From positions 1-64,000 of the forward strand of contig NZ_JBQKJT010000014.1 of the NCBI RefSeq assembly GCF_052117125.1: a stretch of 64,000 nt of DNA. The letters run 5' to 3'. Each line of letters starts with the position of its first letter. The stretch's first letter is position 1. The notes below the pieces were generated by a model. The model did no database searches, was not told where the DNA came from, and saw only the letters and a list, made by a program, of their open reading frames with translations. A program made the position numbers and the translations under genes. Below, in pieces: positions 11,201 through 18,146 of this stretch. The stretch comes from Avoscillospira_A sp052117125 (GTDB taxonomy: Bacteria; Bacillota; Clostridia; Oscillospirales; Oscillospiraceae).

Positions 11201-11379
11201 TGACGTCGGTAGGAAAGCGTTGGTTTGCTGGTTGCCCCTTGCGCCGACAGAAAATGATTATGGTGCTTGGCGCTGTGCTGATTGCAGGGTTGCTATTTGG
11301 CGGCCTTATCATGCTGGTGTGTTCCGACTCTGGTGCGGCACCGGTTATTACCATGGTTTCCAATGCAGCAGGGACGTGA
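8224..11379 (+). CDS. Large SLH-domain surface protein, paralogue of upstream gene
   Basis: 1051 residues. It has a cleavable-type signal (to about residue 26, ending PVLAA) rather than a lipobox. Residues near 98-108 read DLDGDGDGEL, a calcium-loop-like Asp pattern. The C-terminal half parallels the upstream gene: DNWGGQYDANSG near residue 735, then three SLH units (about 770-950, e.g. NFYPDSIFSRYDFAKALVGMF), then two hydrophobic helices (about 975-997 and 1014-1036). The pair arose by duplication, then diverged in the N-terminal half and in membrane anchoring. AGAGGAGAAG precedes the ATG. Likely role: an S-layer or cell-wall associated protein; ligand unknown. Confidence 0.75.
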   Translation: MVNWKRSGLAALLCAGLLGGNLPVLAANLDGLNLSAQRMKQLENAKSGDYAVSPETARAYLNAIEQREQEIAEIVRWEEENGYSDDPWPLDTWLIDLDGDGDGELYMYDNNRPNPLDFAPGIWKGKGVIRSAEGESLSFGGGYDSTSRPCTILIDPPYVGEFYDIGANSMTFGEAYATLYRYENGQMTTLNKWFFNYTDSMFASESDEQVTISYTDATGKIISHTGTARELQGLRPDIDPLTQMIEGAKAYGADLTNPLISNSGQGYYSNFMPTEQVKDTLQAIVEAADQGAQLLHPGDPVFQDVADTVAVWDALFTNAPFDLSVGDVPQAEGMFDWWADPGMRDGSGTPVVSPGDPAALDAFIQTLEPESASRAEQLVKGNTSFAGIYQTDDAALAQVCQALFGSAFDVDAIYEHFYKDTYIPLKGQDEHWYAANVMVPMGGHYSASPVSAVSDLGDGIYAAYLTGMDQSEECFYDGLYHMLLQKSPEGATLPYQILSLGEGMPVAAEVAALKARILEPNTRYDYTVIAAFGTKKEYLDYLEEQLDGLDGQPINDKGKLETAKYIQVMYENAVFTQLATEENRVVLGLKQMETIAAELSELLKRTESLLDKYNVTLNRMPQVTIRVFATQLDWGKPIEVELEPDILSALQEMQTLRVVLDHSGVGFSIQMDALPSNTPVRFSIRCQNDIYSLNFKDGTGAEITRSPIPVTLYLPAQTPLASVELQYNGNHDNWGGQYDANSGLIFFSTQWSGLYQVVENTVEITDIGQLTEEQQRIIRFMVSKGFFQVKDGNFYPDSIFSRYDFAKALVGMFYALDRDATCIFTDVPKDGSEYPYVASAFEAGIAEGIGNNLFAGDRAVTREQAIAFCARTLVEKKGYLLPENLNEYGNFSDRDQISQWAMEYIALAEQLGLIEGGGMLVPQGEMTCAESAELLYRMFMLLYEVTPIQMQTPELSDTVASETAPAQTGGTAISVICLCGAAIIAIALYCLRLTSVGKRWFAGCPLRRQKMIMVLGAVLIAGLLFGGLIMLVCSDSGAAPVITMVSNAAGT

Positions 11380-11453
11380 ATACAACAAGCCCATTACGAA
11401 ATTTACAATGCCATATACAAAGAATACGAGATCGGCGCAGCCGGTCCTGTATT

Positions 11454-11533
11454 CGTAACCGTCAAACCTGGAAGCGGATTGCTGGTATGACGACTACTCT
11501 TCTGCTGTACCGGGTTTGACGGTTACGTTTTTT
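11454..11533 (+). terminator. Inverted repeat with T-run after the SLH gene
   Basis: A perfect 15-bp inverted repeat (CGTAACCGTCAAACC at 11454-11468 and its complement at 11513-11527) with a 44-base loop is followed by six T residues (11528-11533). It lies between the convergent SLH gene and the last gene of the conjugative operon. The long loop is unusual for an intrinsic terminator, so it may also be a remnant of an element end. Confidence 0.5.
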
Positions 11534-11542
11534 ATGCCTCCA

Positions 11543-12556
11543 TTACCGCTCTGTACACCACAGTGTCAGAATCTTTCCAAAGATCAGCTTCTTCTCCAAA
11601 TCATGCCGCTGGATGACAAGAATCACCGTATCTCCAATCTGGAACTCCGAATCCTCATGCTGGTAGGAGTAATTGCACAGGCACACGGTTTCATCCGGCA
11701 GATTACAGAACACACCGCCGCCATATTTACCGGAGATGGTGGCCATACGGCGGCTGCCCTCCGGGTGGCGTTCCATGGCTCCGTCGAATGGATTGACAGT
11801 GGCCTCCTTAACGGAGATGACCAGGTGCTGTTGGTCGGCATCGAACTCTTTGATGATGCAGTCCAGATCGGTGCCGGGATGATACTGAGCCCGCAGGTCC
11901 GGTGTGGGGGTATAACGCATATCCCGCTGGCGCAAGTCCAGATCGTAGCCGTAGCAGTCCACCAGGCAACGGCGGGGACCGACGGCCAGCACATGACAGG
12001 TGATACGGGCATCTTTTTGATGCAGAGCCGGCCGGCGAGAGAGAAAGCGCCGCTTGGCCAGGGAGGCCAGCCGACGGGAGCCAATGGCGAAGCCGGCTTC
12101 ACGCTCCACCTTGATGATGATAAAGTCCACTGTGGCCCCTACCATGTTTTGCAGCACATATTGGGGTCGCTCGGAACCCTCTACCCACAGTTCAGTTTCC
12201 GGGATGACAACCCGGATACGATAGGGGATCACAATGGCGCAGTACATGGTCTCTGTCAGGGATTCTCCTGTCTGGCGGTCCCACCTTTTGACAGAATGCT
12301 GATCAACGCCAATAATGATGCCGCGCAGCGAGGAGCGGCCGCGGTAGGAAGCATAGATAGAGTTCCATTCCTGCCGTTCTTCCGGCGTCAGATCTCGGTC
12401 CAGTTCAGAAAAGTGCAGCTCATAGAACAGCTGTCGGTCGCTTTTGTGGGGTTCCGGGTCTTCCGCTTCTTCCAGATGAAACTGCTCGGTGTTGGCAGGG
12501 AGCGGGGACAGTTCCTTGTCCATGGTTTCGGGAAATTCCTGTGTGTTTTTGAGCAT
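11543..12556 (-). CDS. S1-like nucleic-acid-binding protein of conjugative elements
   Basis: 337 residues, last gene of the minus-strand conjugation operon in this window. The N-terminal 60 residues are acidic and polar. The middle (about 75-220) has beta-rich segments with a basic stretch (SLAKRRFLSRR). The C-terminal part (about 230-335) resembles an S1/OB repeat: DLDCIIKEFDADQQHLVISVKEA, then a second unit with MATISGKYGGGVFCNL and GDTVILVIQ. Proteins of this make-up are common as hypothetical genes in Clostridia integrative elements; a role in RNA or DNA binding is inferred. The ATG at 12556 is preferred over an in-frame GTG at 12562 because AGGAGG is 9 bases from the ATG but only 3 from the GTG. 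Confidence 0.65.
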   Translation of the reverse strand: MLKNTQEFPETMDKELSPLPANTEQFHLEEAEDPEPHKSDRQLFYELHFSELDRDLTPEERQEWNSIYASYRGRSSLRGIIIGVDQHSVKRWDRQTGESLTETMYCAIVIPYRIRVVIPETELWVEGSERPQYVLQNMVGATVDFIIIKVEREAGFAIGSRRLASLAKRRFLSRRPALHQKDARITCHVLAVGPRRCLVDCYGYDLDLRQRDMRYTPTPDLRAQYHPGTDLDCIIKEFDADQQHLVISVKEATVNPFDGAMERHPEGSRRMATISGKYGGGVFCNLPDETVCLCNYSYQHEDSEFQIGDTVILVIQRHDLEKKLIFGKILTLWCTER

Positions 12557-12574
12557 AATCACATTCCTCCTGTA

Positions 12575-13120
12575 TCAGGTGTGTTCGGTGGACGGACCGT
12601 AAAAGCGATGGGTACCGTCGGGTTGGCGAATGACGAGAAATTGATTGAGGGGCAGGGAAAGCCCATCCGGGACGGTATTGGATGGCGTCAGCCAGAGGAT
12701 ACGCTCCAGTTGGCCCTGGTTCACCAGAGCCAGACCGGCGGGAGTGGCTTCTTCCAACCGGGCTACAGTGAACCGATGCAGATGTTCCCGGCCCCAGACA
12801 AAGGACAGCATCCGGGGCGCCCGAGTGGAGCGGGCCACGCCTTGAGGCCGTCCTTCCGACAGTGTCAGCATGACGTCAATGGCCTCCAGGTAGAGAGAGT
12901 CCGGTTCTACCGGAGACAGACTGGCAATGTCATTCTGGATGCGGAAATAGGGGATACAGCCCCGCAGCTGACGCAGCATGGCATCGGTCCTGGCCCGGGT
13001 ATAACCGGGGAGCGCTGCCCGATACCGTTCCTGCACCAGTGTGTGCAGCTGGTCGGTTCTGGCGTAGTGGAGCTGATGCAGCAGATCCAGAATGTATCGC
13101 TGCTGCAGGGAAAGAAACAT
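12575..13120 (-). CDS. Conserved conjugative-element protein (DUF5697-like)
   Basis: 181 residues. It opens with a helix-turn-helix-like segment (LQQRYILDLLHQLHYARTDQ and later RTDAMLRQLRGC), a pattern seen in replication-relaxation and related winged-helix proteins. The C-terminal half is an alpha/beta region of unknown fold. The size and its position beside repA fit a family often called DUF5697 in integrative elements; I am not certain of that name. The start at 13120 is set by GGAGGTGAAATCC, which lies in the 5-base gap after the RepA gene plus its last codons. No catalytic motif is visible. Confidence 0.6.
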   Translation of the reverse strand: MFLSLQQRYILDLLHQLHYARTDQLHTLVQERYRAALPGYTRARTDAMLRQLRGCIPYFRIQNDIASLSPVEPDSLYLEAIDVMLTLSEGRPQGVARSTRAPRMLSFVWGREHLHRFTVARLEEATPAGLALVNQGQLERILWLTPSNTVPDGLSLPLNQFLVIRQPDGTHRFYGPSTEHT

Positions 13121-13125
13121 GGATT

Positions 13126-14082
13126 TCACCTCCGATTGGGTGGCGCCCGCAGCCGGTTCAGATACGGGTCCACCATGAGATCGCTGTGGCATTCGCTGAT
13201 GTAGTTGAACAGGGTGGCCATGACATAGGCCGTGGAGTTTTTCACCGGCTGATCCAGATTGGCGGCCAGTTTGTTAGCCACGTCGCAGAGGATGACCGGG
13301 GTCAGCAGATGGAGACGGGAACGCACCCGTTTCTGGGGCAGGGTGGCGTTGCCAATGCGGTAGGAGTCGGAATAGAACAAACGTTCGATGGCGTTTTCAA
13401 ACACCTGGGCCAGAGCCGGGTCCAGACTGTCCAGCTCACAGTTGGCCAGAATATCACTCAGCTCCTGGTCGTCATCAGTCTCCGGTAACACAGACGGACA
13501 GACAGGATCCTGACTCTGTTCTTTTTTTCTTTGTTCTTTCTTACTTGGCCGCAGATTCTGCGGGTCTGGAACCTCCAAATCTGTGGTTCTTGAACCGCAG
13601 ATTCCGTGGTTCTGGAACGGCAGATCCTGCGGTTCTGCAACAGCGCCTTCCAGGGCGCTGTCCTCTTCCGGGCTGAGGAAAGGCGCACAGCTGTAGTTGG
13701 GGTCCTCATGGGGCTGCACCTGGGCCAGGTAGATCTGATTGGCTTCGCCGCGGCCGCAGCGCTTTTCCCACACCAGCTGCTGTTCTACCAACTGGCGAAA
13801 GGCGGCGGTGACTCGCTGCTCACAGATACGCAGCTCCCTGGCCAGGGTCAGTCGGGGATAGATGACAAAGACTTCGCCGTGTTCATTGACCCAGCCTTTG
13901 CGGCGGGAGAGCTGGAAGCGGTTGAGTAGAAAGGTGTAGGTCAGCTTAGCCTCCAGGCTCAGGTCGGCGTAACGGGGGTCAAAGAACAGCCAGCGGGGCA
14001 GTTTCATGTAGAAAAGCGATTGAATGTCCGTCTGTTTCATAAGGGAAAATCCTGGACGTTCCTTCATTTGTGCAGCCCTCAT
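13126..14082 (-). CDS. repA: RepA_N-type replication initiator
   Basis: 318 residues. The N-terminal domain (about 28-125) matches RepA_N-type initiators: LPRWLFFDPRY, LSLEAKLTYTFLLNRF, then a winged-helix region (LTLARELRICEQRVTAAFRQL). A low-complexity centre (about 150-205) separates it from a C-terminal helical domain (about 215-318) typical of Clostridia element initiators. The coding sequence of the centre contains four 23-bp tandem repeats (listed separately) that could be the origin, as in RepA_N plasmids where iterons lie inside rep. The first ATG is used because GGAGG sits 7 bases upstream; an internal ATG at 14040 has only a weak site. It suggests the element can replicate when excised. 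Confidence 0.8.
   Translation of the reverse strand: MRAAQMKERPGFSLMKQTDIQSLFYMKLPRWLFFDPRYADLSLEAKLTYTFLLNRFQLSRRKGWVNEHGEVFVIYPRLTLARELRICEQRVTAAFRQLVEQQLVWEKRCGRGEANQIYLAQVQPHEDPNYSCAPFLSPEEDSALEGAVAEPQDLPFQNHGICGSRTTDLEVPDPQNLRPSKKEQRKKEQSQDPVCPSVLPETDDDQELSDILANCELDSLDPALAQVFENAIERLFYSDSYRIGNATLPQKRVRSRLHLLTPVILCDVANKLAANLDQPVKNSTAYVMATLFNYISECHSDLMVDPYLNRLRAPPNRR
13550..13641. repeat. Four 23-bp tandem repeats inside repA (candidate iterons)
   Basis: Four head-to-tail copies of exactly 23 bp (13550-13572, 13573-13595, 13596-13618, 13619-13641), each of the form CGCAGATTC-TGTG-GTTCTGGAAC with 3 to about 7 mismatches between copies. Because 23 is not a multiple of 3, each copy is read in a different frame of repA, so selection for the protein cannot explain the repeats. 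Position between the N- and C-terminal domains matches the intragenic origin of RepA_N replicons. The origin role is inference. Confidence 0.75.
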
Positions 14083-14104
14083 GGGTGTGCCTCCATTCTG
14101 TTAG

Positions 14105-16123
14105 TTAACTGTGTTCGTCGTCGCCGCAGACTACACTCCTGGGCGTCTCCACCATACCAAGACCCTCCAATCGTATGGTGGGGATCTCGTAGGATGGGGT
14201 GGCTTCGGGTGTGGGCGGTGGCGGTGCAGGCGGTTCCGGCTTCTGGGGCTGTGCCGTCGGTTCGGGGGGAGATTGCCGCTGCCGCCACTGGGGGATGTAG
14301 TCAATGACGCGGCATGGCTCCAACGTATCAAAGCCGGGGATCTCCTCCGGCGTCAGCTTGTAGAGCAGCGCCGGTTTGTGGCCCTGGAACAGGACGATGC
14401 ATCGGCTGTTGTCGAGGCGTAGTACCTCATCGGGCTGCATAAGATCCCGCTGGGTGTTGCTTTTCGTCTGGGAGTAGGGCCGGGTGCTGCTGTAAATGGG
14501 GGAGAACAGGGGCATCAGCGGCATCTGATTATTGGTGACGGCAATGGTGACCTTGCCGCATTTTTCGGAAATGTACTTGGCAGAGGTCAGGTCGTTACAG
14601 CCCATGTAAAGGGTCTGGTTGAAGGTGGCCAACTGATTCTCCCACTCCTTGCCCGGGTACTTTTCCTGCCACTGGGACAGGCTCTGGACCACGATCTGAC
14701 AGCTCATATTGAAGCCGCGGATGCTGTTGAGGGCATCGGCCATGCCTTCCATATAGCCAATGTTGCAGTATTCGTCGAGACAGAAGTTGACCAGCACCGG
14801 CAGCCGCCCATTGGGGCAGTGGAGCCGAGCGTAGTCCGACAACTGCGGAATGGCCAGGGAGAAGAACAGGGAGCTGAGAAAGCGGTAGGCGCTGTCCTGG
14901 GCGGAGATAATGACGAAGTAGGCGCAGGGCCGTTTGCCTGGCAGTGTCAGGTCGATATCGTGGTCCCGGGTGATCTGGTCTACCAACTGATTCTGGTAGA
15001 TGGCCAGCCGGTTGCCCAGTCCAATGATGATGTTGCCCCAGAGATTTTCTTTCGCCTTGAGGAACAGGCCGTGGTGGCCCCGGGCTGGGTGGTCCGGCGG
15101 CAGGGCGGCCAATTTCCGGTTGATTGCTTCAACACTCTCGTTGGCAATAATCCGGTAGACCTCGCCAATGCTCCGCCGCTCAATGGGCAGCAGCTCGCCG
15201 CGTTCATCCCGCAGATTGCAGACGTAGTGCAGTAGCGCCATGAGCAGATTCAGCTCGGCACGGCTCCAGAAGTCGTCGGCCTCTTTGGCGCCGGAAGTAT
15301 TTTGAATGATGGTGTTGGCCACGGTCTGCACCAGCTGGGTCTCCCGTTCCAAACCGTACAGGCAATTCCAACCGTCGGAGTGCTCCATGTCGAGAAAGTT
15401 CATGGCCTTGACGTAATAGCCCTGCTGCCGGAAGTAGACAGACAGCTTTTCAAACAGCTCGCCCTTCGGATCCACACAATAGACGGACTCCTTCCGGCGG
15501 GCGCAGCCCAGAAGAAACGGCAGGACAAAGCCGCGGCTTTTGCCGGTGCCGGGAGCGCCGATGCAGAGGAGATTGTTGTTGTCACCAGGCCGCATGGTGT
15601 GGGCGGCGTAGAGATCGTACCGGTCGGGGTCACCGGCATGGCGCTTGTGTTTGCCCAGCATCATACCCTGGACTTCACTGACGCTGCCCAATTCCAGAAA
15701 AGTCCGCATCTCGGCTTCCGTGAGGAAACCGGAGGAGCCGTGGGTGGCATCGGGCAGGATATCAAAGCCCCGGGGGTCCCGGGTGTACTTGTAGCCGGAA
15801 AACCAGAGATAGCCCTTTTTGGTGATGAGACAGACCAGAAGCGCCAGCACGGCGGTGACACCCAGCCCAAAGGGGGTGACCAGCACCAGCAGGTTGCGAA
15901 AGGGGTTGAATACCCAGATACTTTCCACGGTTTCCTCGCCGGTGTGGAATGTGGCGGCAATGCCCAGTTTCAAGGAGTTGAGGAACATGCCGTAGAAATA
16001 GGCGACGATCAGGAACAGGGGCAGATGGGTGTGCAGCCGGATCTTATGGCGAGCCGCCCAGCTACCCCAGCGGCGTTCCACGCGGTCTTCCAGTTTTTCC
16101 AGCAGTTTGGATAAGCGGGGCAT
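14105..16123 (-). CDS. VirD4/TraG-type coupling ATPase
   Basis: 672 residues. Two membrane helices lie near the N-terminus (about 32-50 and 82-104). The Walker A motif GAPGTGKS is near residue 194, and the Walker B-like FCLDEYCNIG near 408. The C-terminus is proline-rich. VirD4 proteins are hexameric ATPases at the inner membrane that pass the relaxase-DNA complex to the type IV secretion channel. The start at 16123 has AAAGGAG 9 bases upstream; in-frame ATGs at 16150 and 16204 have weak sites. The chosen start overlaps the end of the upstream gene by about 60 bp. Length and motif order are normal for the family, so it is probably functional. Confidence 0.9.
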   Translation of the reverse strand: MPRLSKLLEKLEDRVERRWGSWAARHKIRLHTHLPLFLIVAYFYGMFLNSLKLGIAATFHTGEETVESIWVFNPFRNLLVLVTPFGLGVTAVLALLVCLITKKGYLWFSGYKYTRDPRGFDILPDATHGSSGFLTEAEMRTFLELGSVSEVQGMMLGKHKRHAGDPDRYDLYAAHTMRPGDNNNLLCIGAPGTGKSRGFVLPFLLGCARRKESVYCVDPKGELFEKLSVYFRQQGYYVKAMNFLDMEHSDGWNCLYGLERETQLVQTVANTIIQNTSGAKEADDFWSRAELNLLMALLHYVCNLRDERGELLPIERRSIGEVYRIIANESVEAINRKLAALPPDHPARGHHGLFLKAKENLWGNIIIGLGNRLAIYQNQLVDQITRDHDIDLTLPGKRPCAYFVIISAQDSAYRFLSSLFFSLAIPQLSDYARLHCPNGRLPVLVNFCLDEYCNIGYMEGMADALNSIRGFNMSCQIVVQSLSQWQEKYPGKEWENQLATFNQTLYMGCNDLTSAKYISEKCGKVTIAVTNNQMPLMPLFSPIYSSTRPYSQTKSNTQRDLMQPDEVLRLDNSRCIVLFQGHKPALLYKLTPEEIPGFDTLEPCRVIDYIPQWRQRQSPPEPTAQPQKPEPPAPPPPTPEATPSYEIPTIRLEGLGMVETPRSVVCGDDEHS

Positions 16124-17192
16124 GGAGATACGCTCCTTTCTCTGTGACATAGGGAACCTGTGGGGGACGGTAGGGAATGGGGTCTGGCCCCAGCACCGAC
16201 GCAAGGGCCTCCTCCGTCAGAGTAAAGACTCGGGCCAGGCCCGTGTCCCGATAGCGGGTGTGGAGGACGGCTTCGGCCTGCTCTGCCAATGCTACCATGG
16301 CAACGGAGGGGAAGCCCCGTTCCTGCGCTGCCGCAATGGCGGCATCGAGCCGGTGCAGATCCATGTCCACAGCCACCAGAAAGGGCAGTCCCTGGAACGT
16401 GGCATCCCACAGGGGATTGTCGGGCGGTTGGTACTGTCCCTGCAGGGCCGCACGGCTCAGTGCCTCCCGGTAACGGGGAATGGCCAGCAACCGCAGCTGG
16501 ATCATACCGGTGCGATTGCAGGGGACCAGAAAGACCGGGTAGGGAGTCTGTGCGTAGGCAGCGCTGTAGGAATGGGGAGCAGCTGCGGCGGCATCCTGCT
16601 GCAGCATTAACTCGGCACAGATATCCTGGTAAGAGGCGCCGCAGAAAATAAATGCCTTTTGTGCTATGGACAGCTGTGCTGCATGATTCAGAAAGGCCAT
16701 GGATTCGTCATGAAGATGCACAGGGCCAATATCGGGGGCCACATAGTGCATGGCACAGATCCAGTCACCCAGATGGCACAGGGCGGCCACTCGGGTGCTG
16801 CCCCAGGGATTGCGCCCACGGGTGCGTGCAATGGCAGTCAGAAAGAATGTGGAGGGCTCCCGCAGTTGATGGGGGTCGTTGAGAAATACCTGCAGGGATG
16901 CACCGTAAGATGTAAGCAGAACTTTGGATAACCGCAGCCGCCGCTGGATGGCATCCGCATGATAGGAGGGAGCGAGCAGCAGGTCGCTGCCCGGAAAAGC
17001 ACATTGCAGCAATTTGGTTCCCTTTTGCGTCAGCACCAAAGAGCCGCTGGACGGATGAAACTTCAAAAGACTCAGCGACAGCAGATTGGAGAGCTCCGTT
17101 TCCGTTGCAATGGTACATAGATCAGCGGGGTACGCATATTGAGACCACTGCACCAGCCGGAGAATCTCTACATCCCGGAGGCTGAACATCAT
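16062..17192 (-). CDS. Replication-relaxation-like winged-helix protein
   Basis: 376 residues. The N-terminus (FSLRDVEILRLVQWSQYAYPADLCTIA) is a winged-helix segment like that of the replication-relaxation family, followed by TQKGTKLLQ, typical of a wing. The rest is alpha/beta with no catalytic motif I can name. Such proteins accompany relaxases or initiators on mobile elements and may help DNA processing. The start at 17192 (ATGATG) has a GGGGGTGAT site upstream; the open frame extends to 17402 but that part is Cys-rich and not protein-like. The 246 bases between this start and the next upstream gene (17193-17438) hold no gene I can support. Confidence 0.55.
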   Translation of the reverse strand: MMFSLRDVEILRLVQWSQYAYPADLCTIATETELSNLLSLSLLKFHPSSGSLVLTQKGTKLLQCAFPGSDLLLAPSYHADAIQRRLRLSKVLLTSYGASLQVFLNDPHQLREPSTFFLTAIARTRGRNPWGSTRVAALCHLGDWICAMHYVAPDIGPVHLHDESMAFLNHAAQLSIAQKAFIFCGASYQDICAELMLQQDAAAAAPHSYSAAYAQTPYPVFLVPCNRTGMIQLRLLAIPRYREALSRAALQGQYQPPDNPLWDATFQGLPFLVAVDMDLHRLDAAIAAAQERGFPSVAMVALAEQAEAVLHTRYRDTGLARVFTLTEEALASVLGPDPIPYRPPQVPYVTEKGAYLHAPLIQTAGKTGRPRGTPLG

Positions 17193-17438
17193 GGACGGAT
17201 CACCCCCAGACCGGGGGCTGGGCCCCGCCGAAACCGCCCTTGCGCCGCTGCCGGCGCAAGAACAATTTCGGCAGGTGCCACAGGCTGTATTGCCCACCAA
17301 TCTGTTGGTTGCAACGCAGGAACAGATTGCCGGGCAGTATCTGCCGGGGTGAACTGGTGTAAGCCCTTGAAAATAGAGGGGATTCCAAGCACCCATACCC
17401 AACAGACTCTGGATTTCTGTCTGAGATGTACCATTGGC

Positions 17439-18146
17439 CTAAAAATGGGTGTGGTTCTGTTGGGTGTCGGCTGTCCAATGGTTGTGGTAAAAGTACGTTT
17501 CTGCACCGTGATTGAAGTATCCGATAAAGAAATCACCGCTGTCTTTGGGGTCGAGCAGAAAGATATGGCAGACATTCGCCTGACTCCGGCGGGACAGCAA
17601 TGCGACCCCCAATGTGTACTGGTCATCATCGAGGATCAGCCGTCCTTTCAATGCGTTGCTGACGGTTTTCCAACCCTTGTTGTCCTGGTCGAAAATGTGA
17701 CGGCCCTCCACGTCGCTGTGTTCGTCAATGACCAGCAGGGCCTGTTCCAGATGGGGGAGAACACCGCCGCTTTGTTCGTAGTCATCCAGCAGCCGCCGGA
17801 TGGTGTCCGACAGCCAGGCGGGCGTCTGGTAGCGGCAGTGGGGCAGCAGGGTGTTCAGCCGAATGTGCAGCCAGCCGTGAAGCAGATCCACGGAACCGGT
17901 CACAGAGACAGCCGGCAGCTGGGACCGGGACCCGTAGTACCCCAGACCGGGCATATGGCGTTCACACAGCTGCCGCAGTTCCAGGGTGGATTGCTCAAAG
18001 AGCTCCATGGTCCGCTCCAATGACTTCTGGAATTTGGGGGCGCTGAGCGGTACACCGTCGGCCACGGCCATAAGGCCGCCGGTCTGGACCAGGGCGTCTC
18101 CCACCAGCATCTGCACCCGTGTCATGTCCTGTTTCAACTGTCGCAT
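17439..18146 (-). CDS. Conserved conjugation-operon protein, unknown function
   Basis: 235 residues, soluble, with helix-rich N-terminal two thirds (MRQLKQDMTRVQMLVGDALV onward) and a C-terminal beta-rich part ending HTHF. No family recognised with confidence. It starts inside the 3' end of the VirB4 gene (13-bp overlap), so it is translated with it and likely contributes to the secretion channel or its control. A DUF6100-type assignment is possible but I cannot confirm it from sequence alone. Confidence 0.55.
   Translation of the reverse strand: MRQLKQDMTRVQMLVGDALVQTGGLMAVADGVPLSAPKFQKSLERTMELFEQSTLELRQLCERHMPGLGYYGSRSQLPAVSVTGSVDLLHGWLHIRLNTLLPHCRYQTPAWLSDTIRRLLDDYEQSGGVLPHLEQALLVIDEHSDVEGRHIFDQDNKGWKTVSNALKGRLILDDDQYTLGVALLSRRSQANVCHIFLLDPKDSGDFFIGYFNHGAETYFYHNHWTADTQQNHTHF

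Noticed and set aside
11516..13204. A 562-codon open frame on the plus strand
   Set aside because: It lies opposite three well-supported conjugation genes, has no recognisable domain and no ribosome site; it is a GC-rich antisense shadow.
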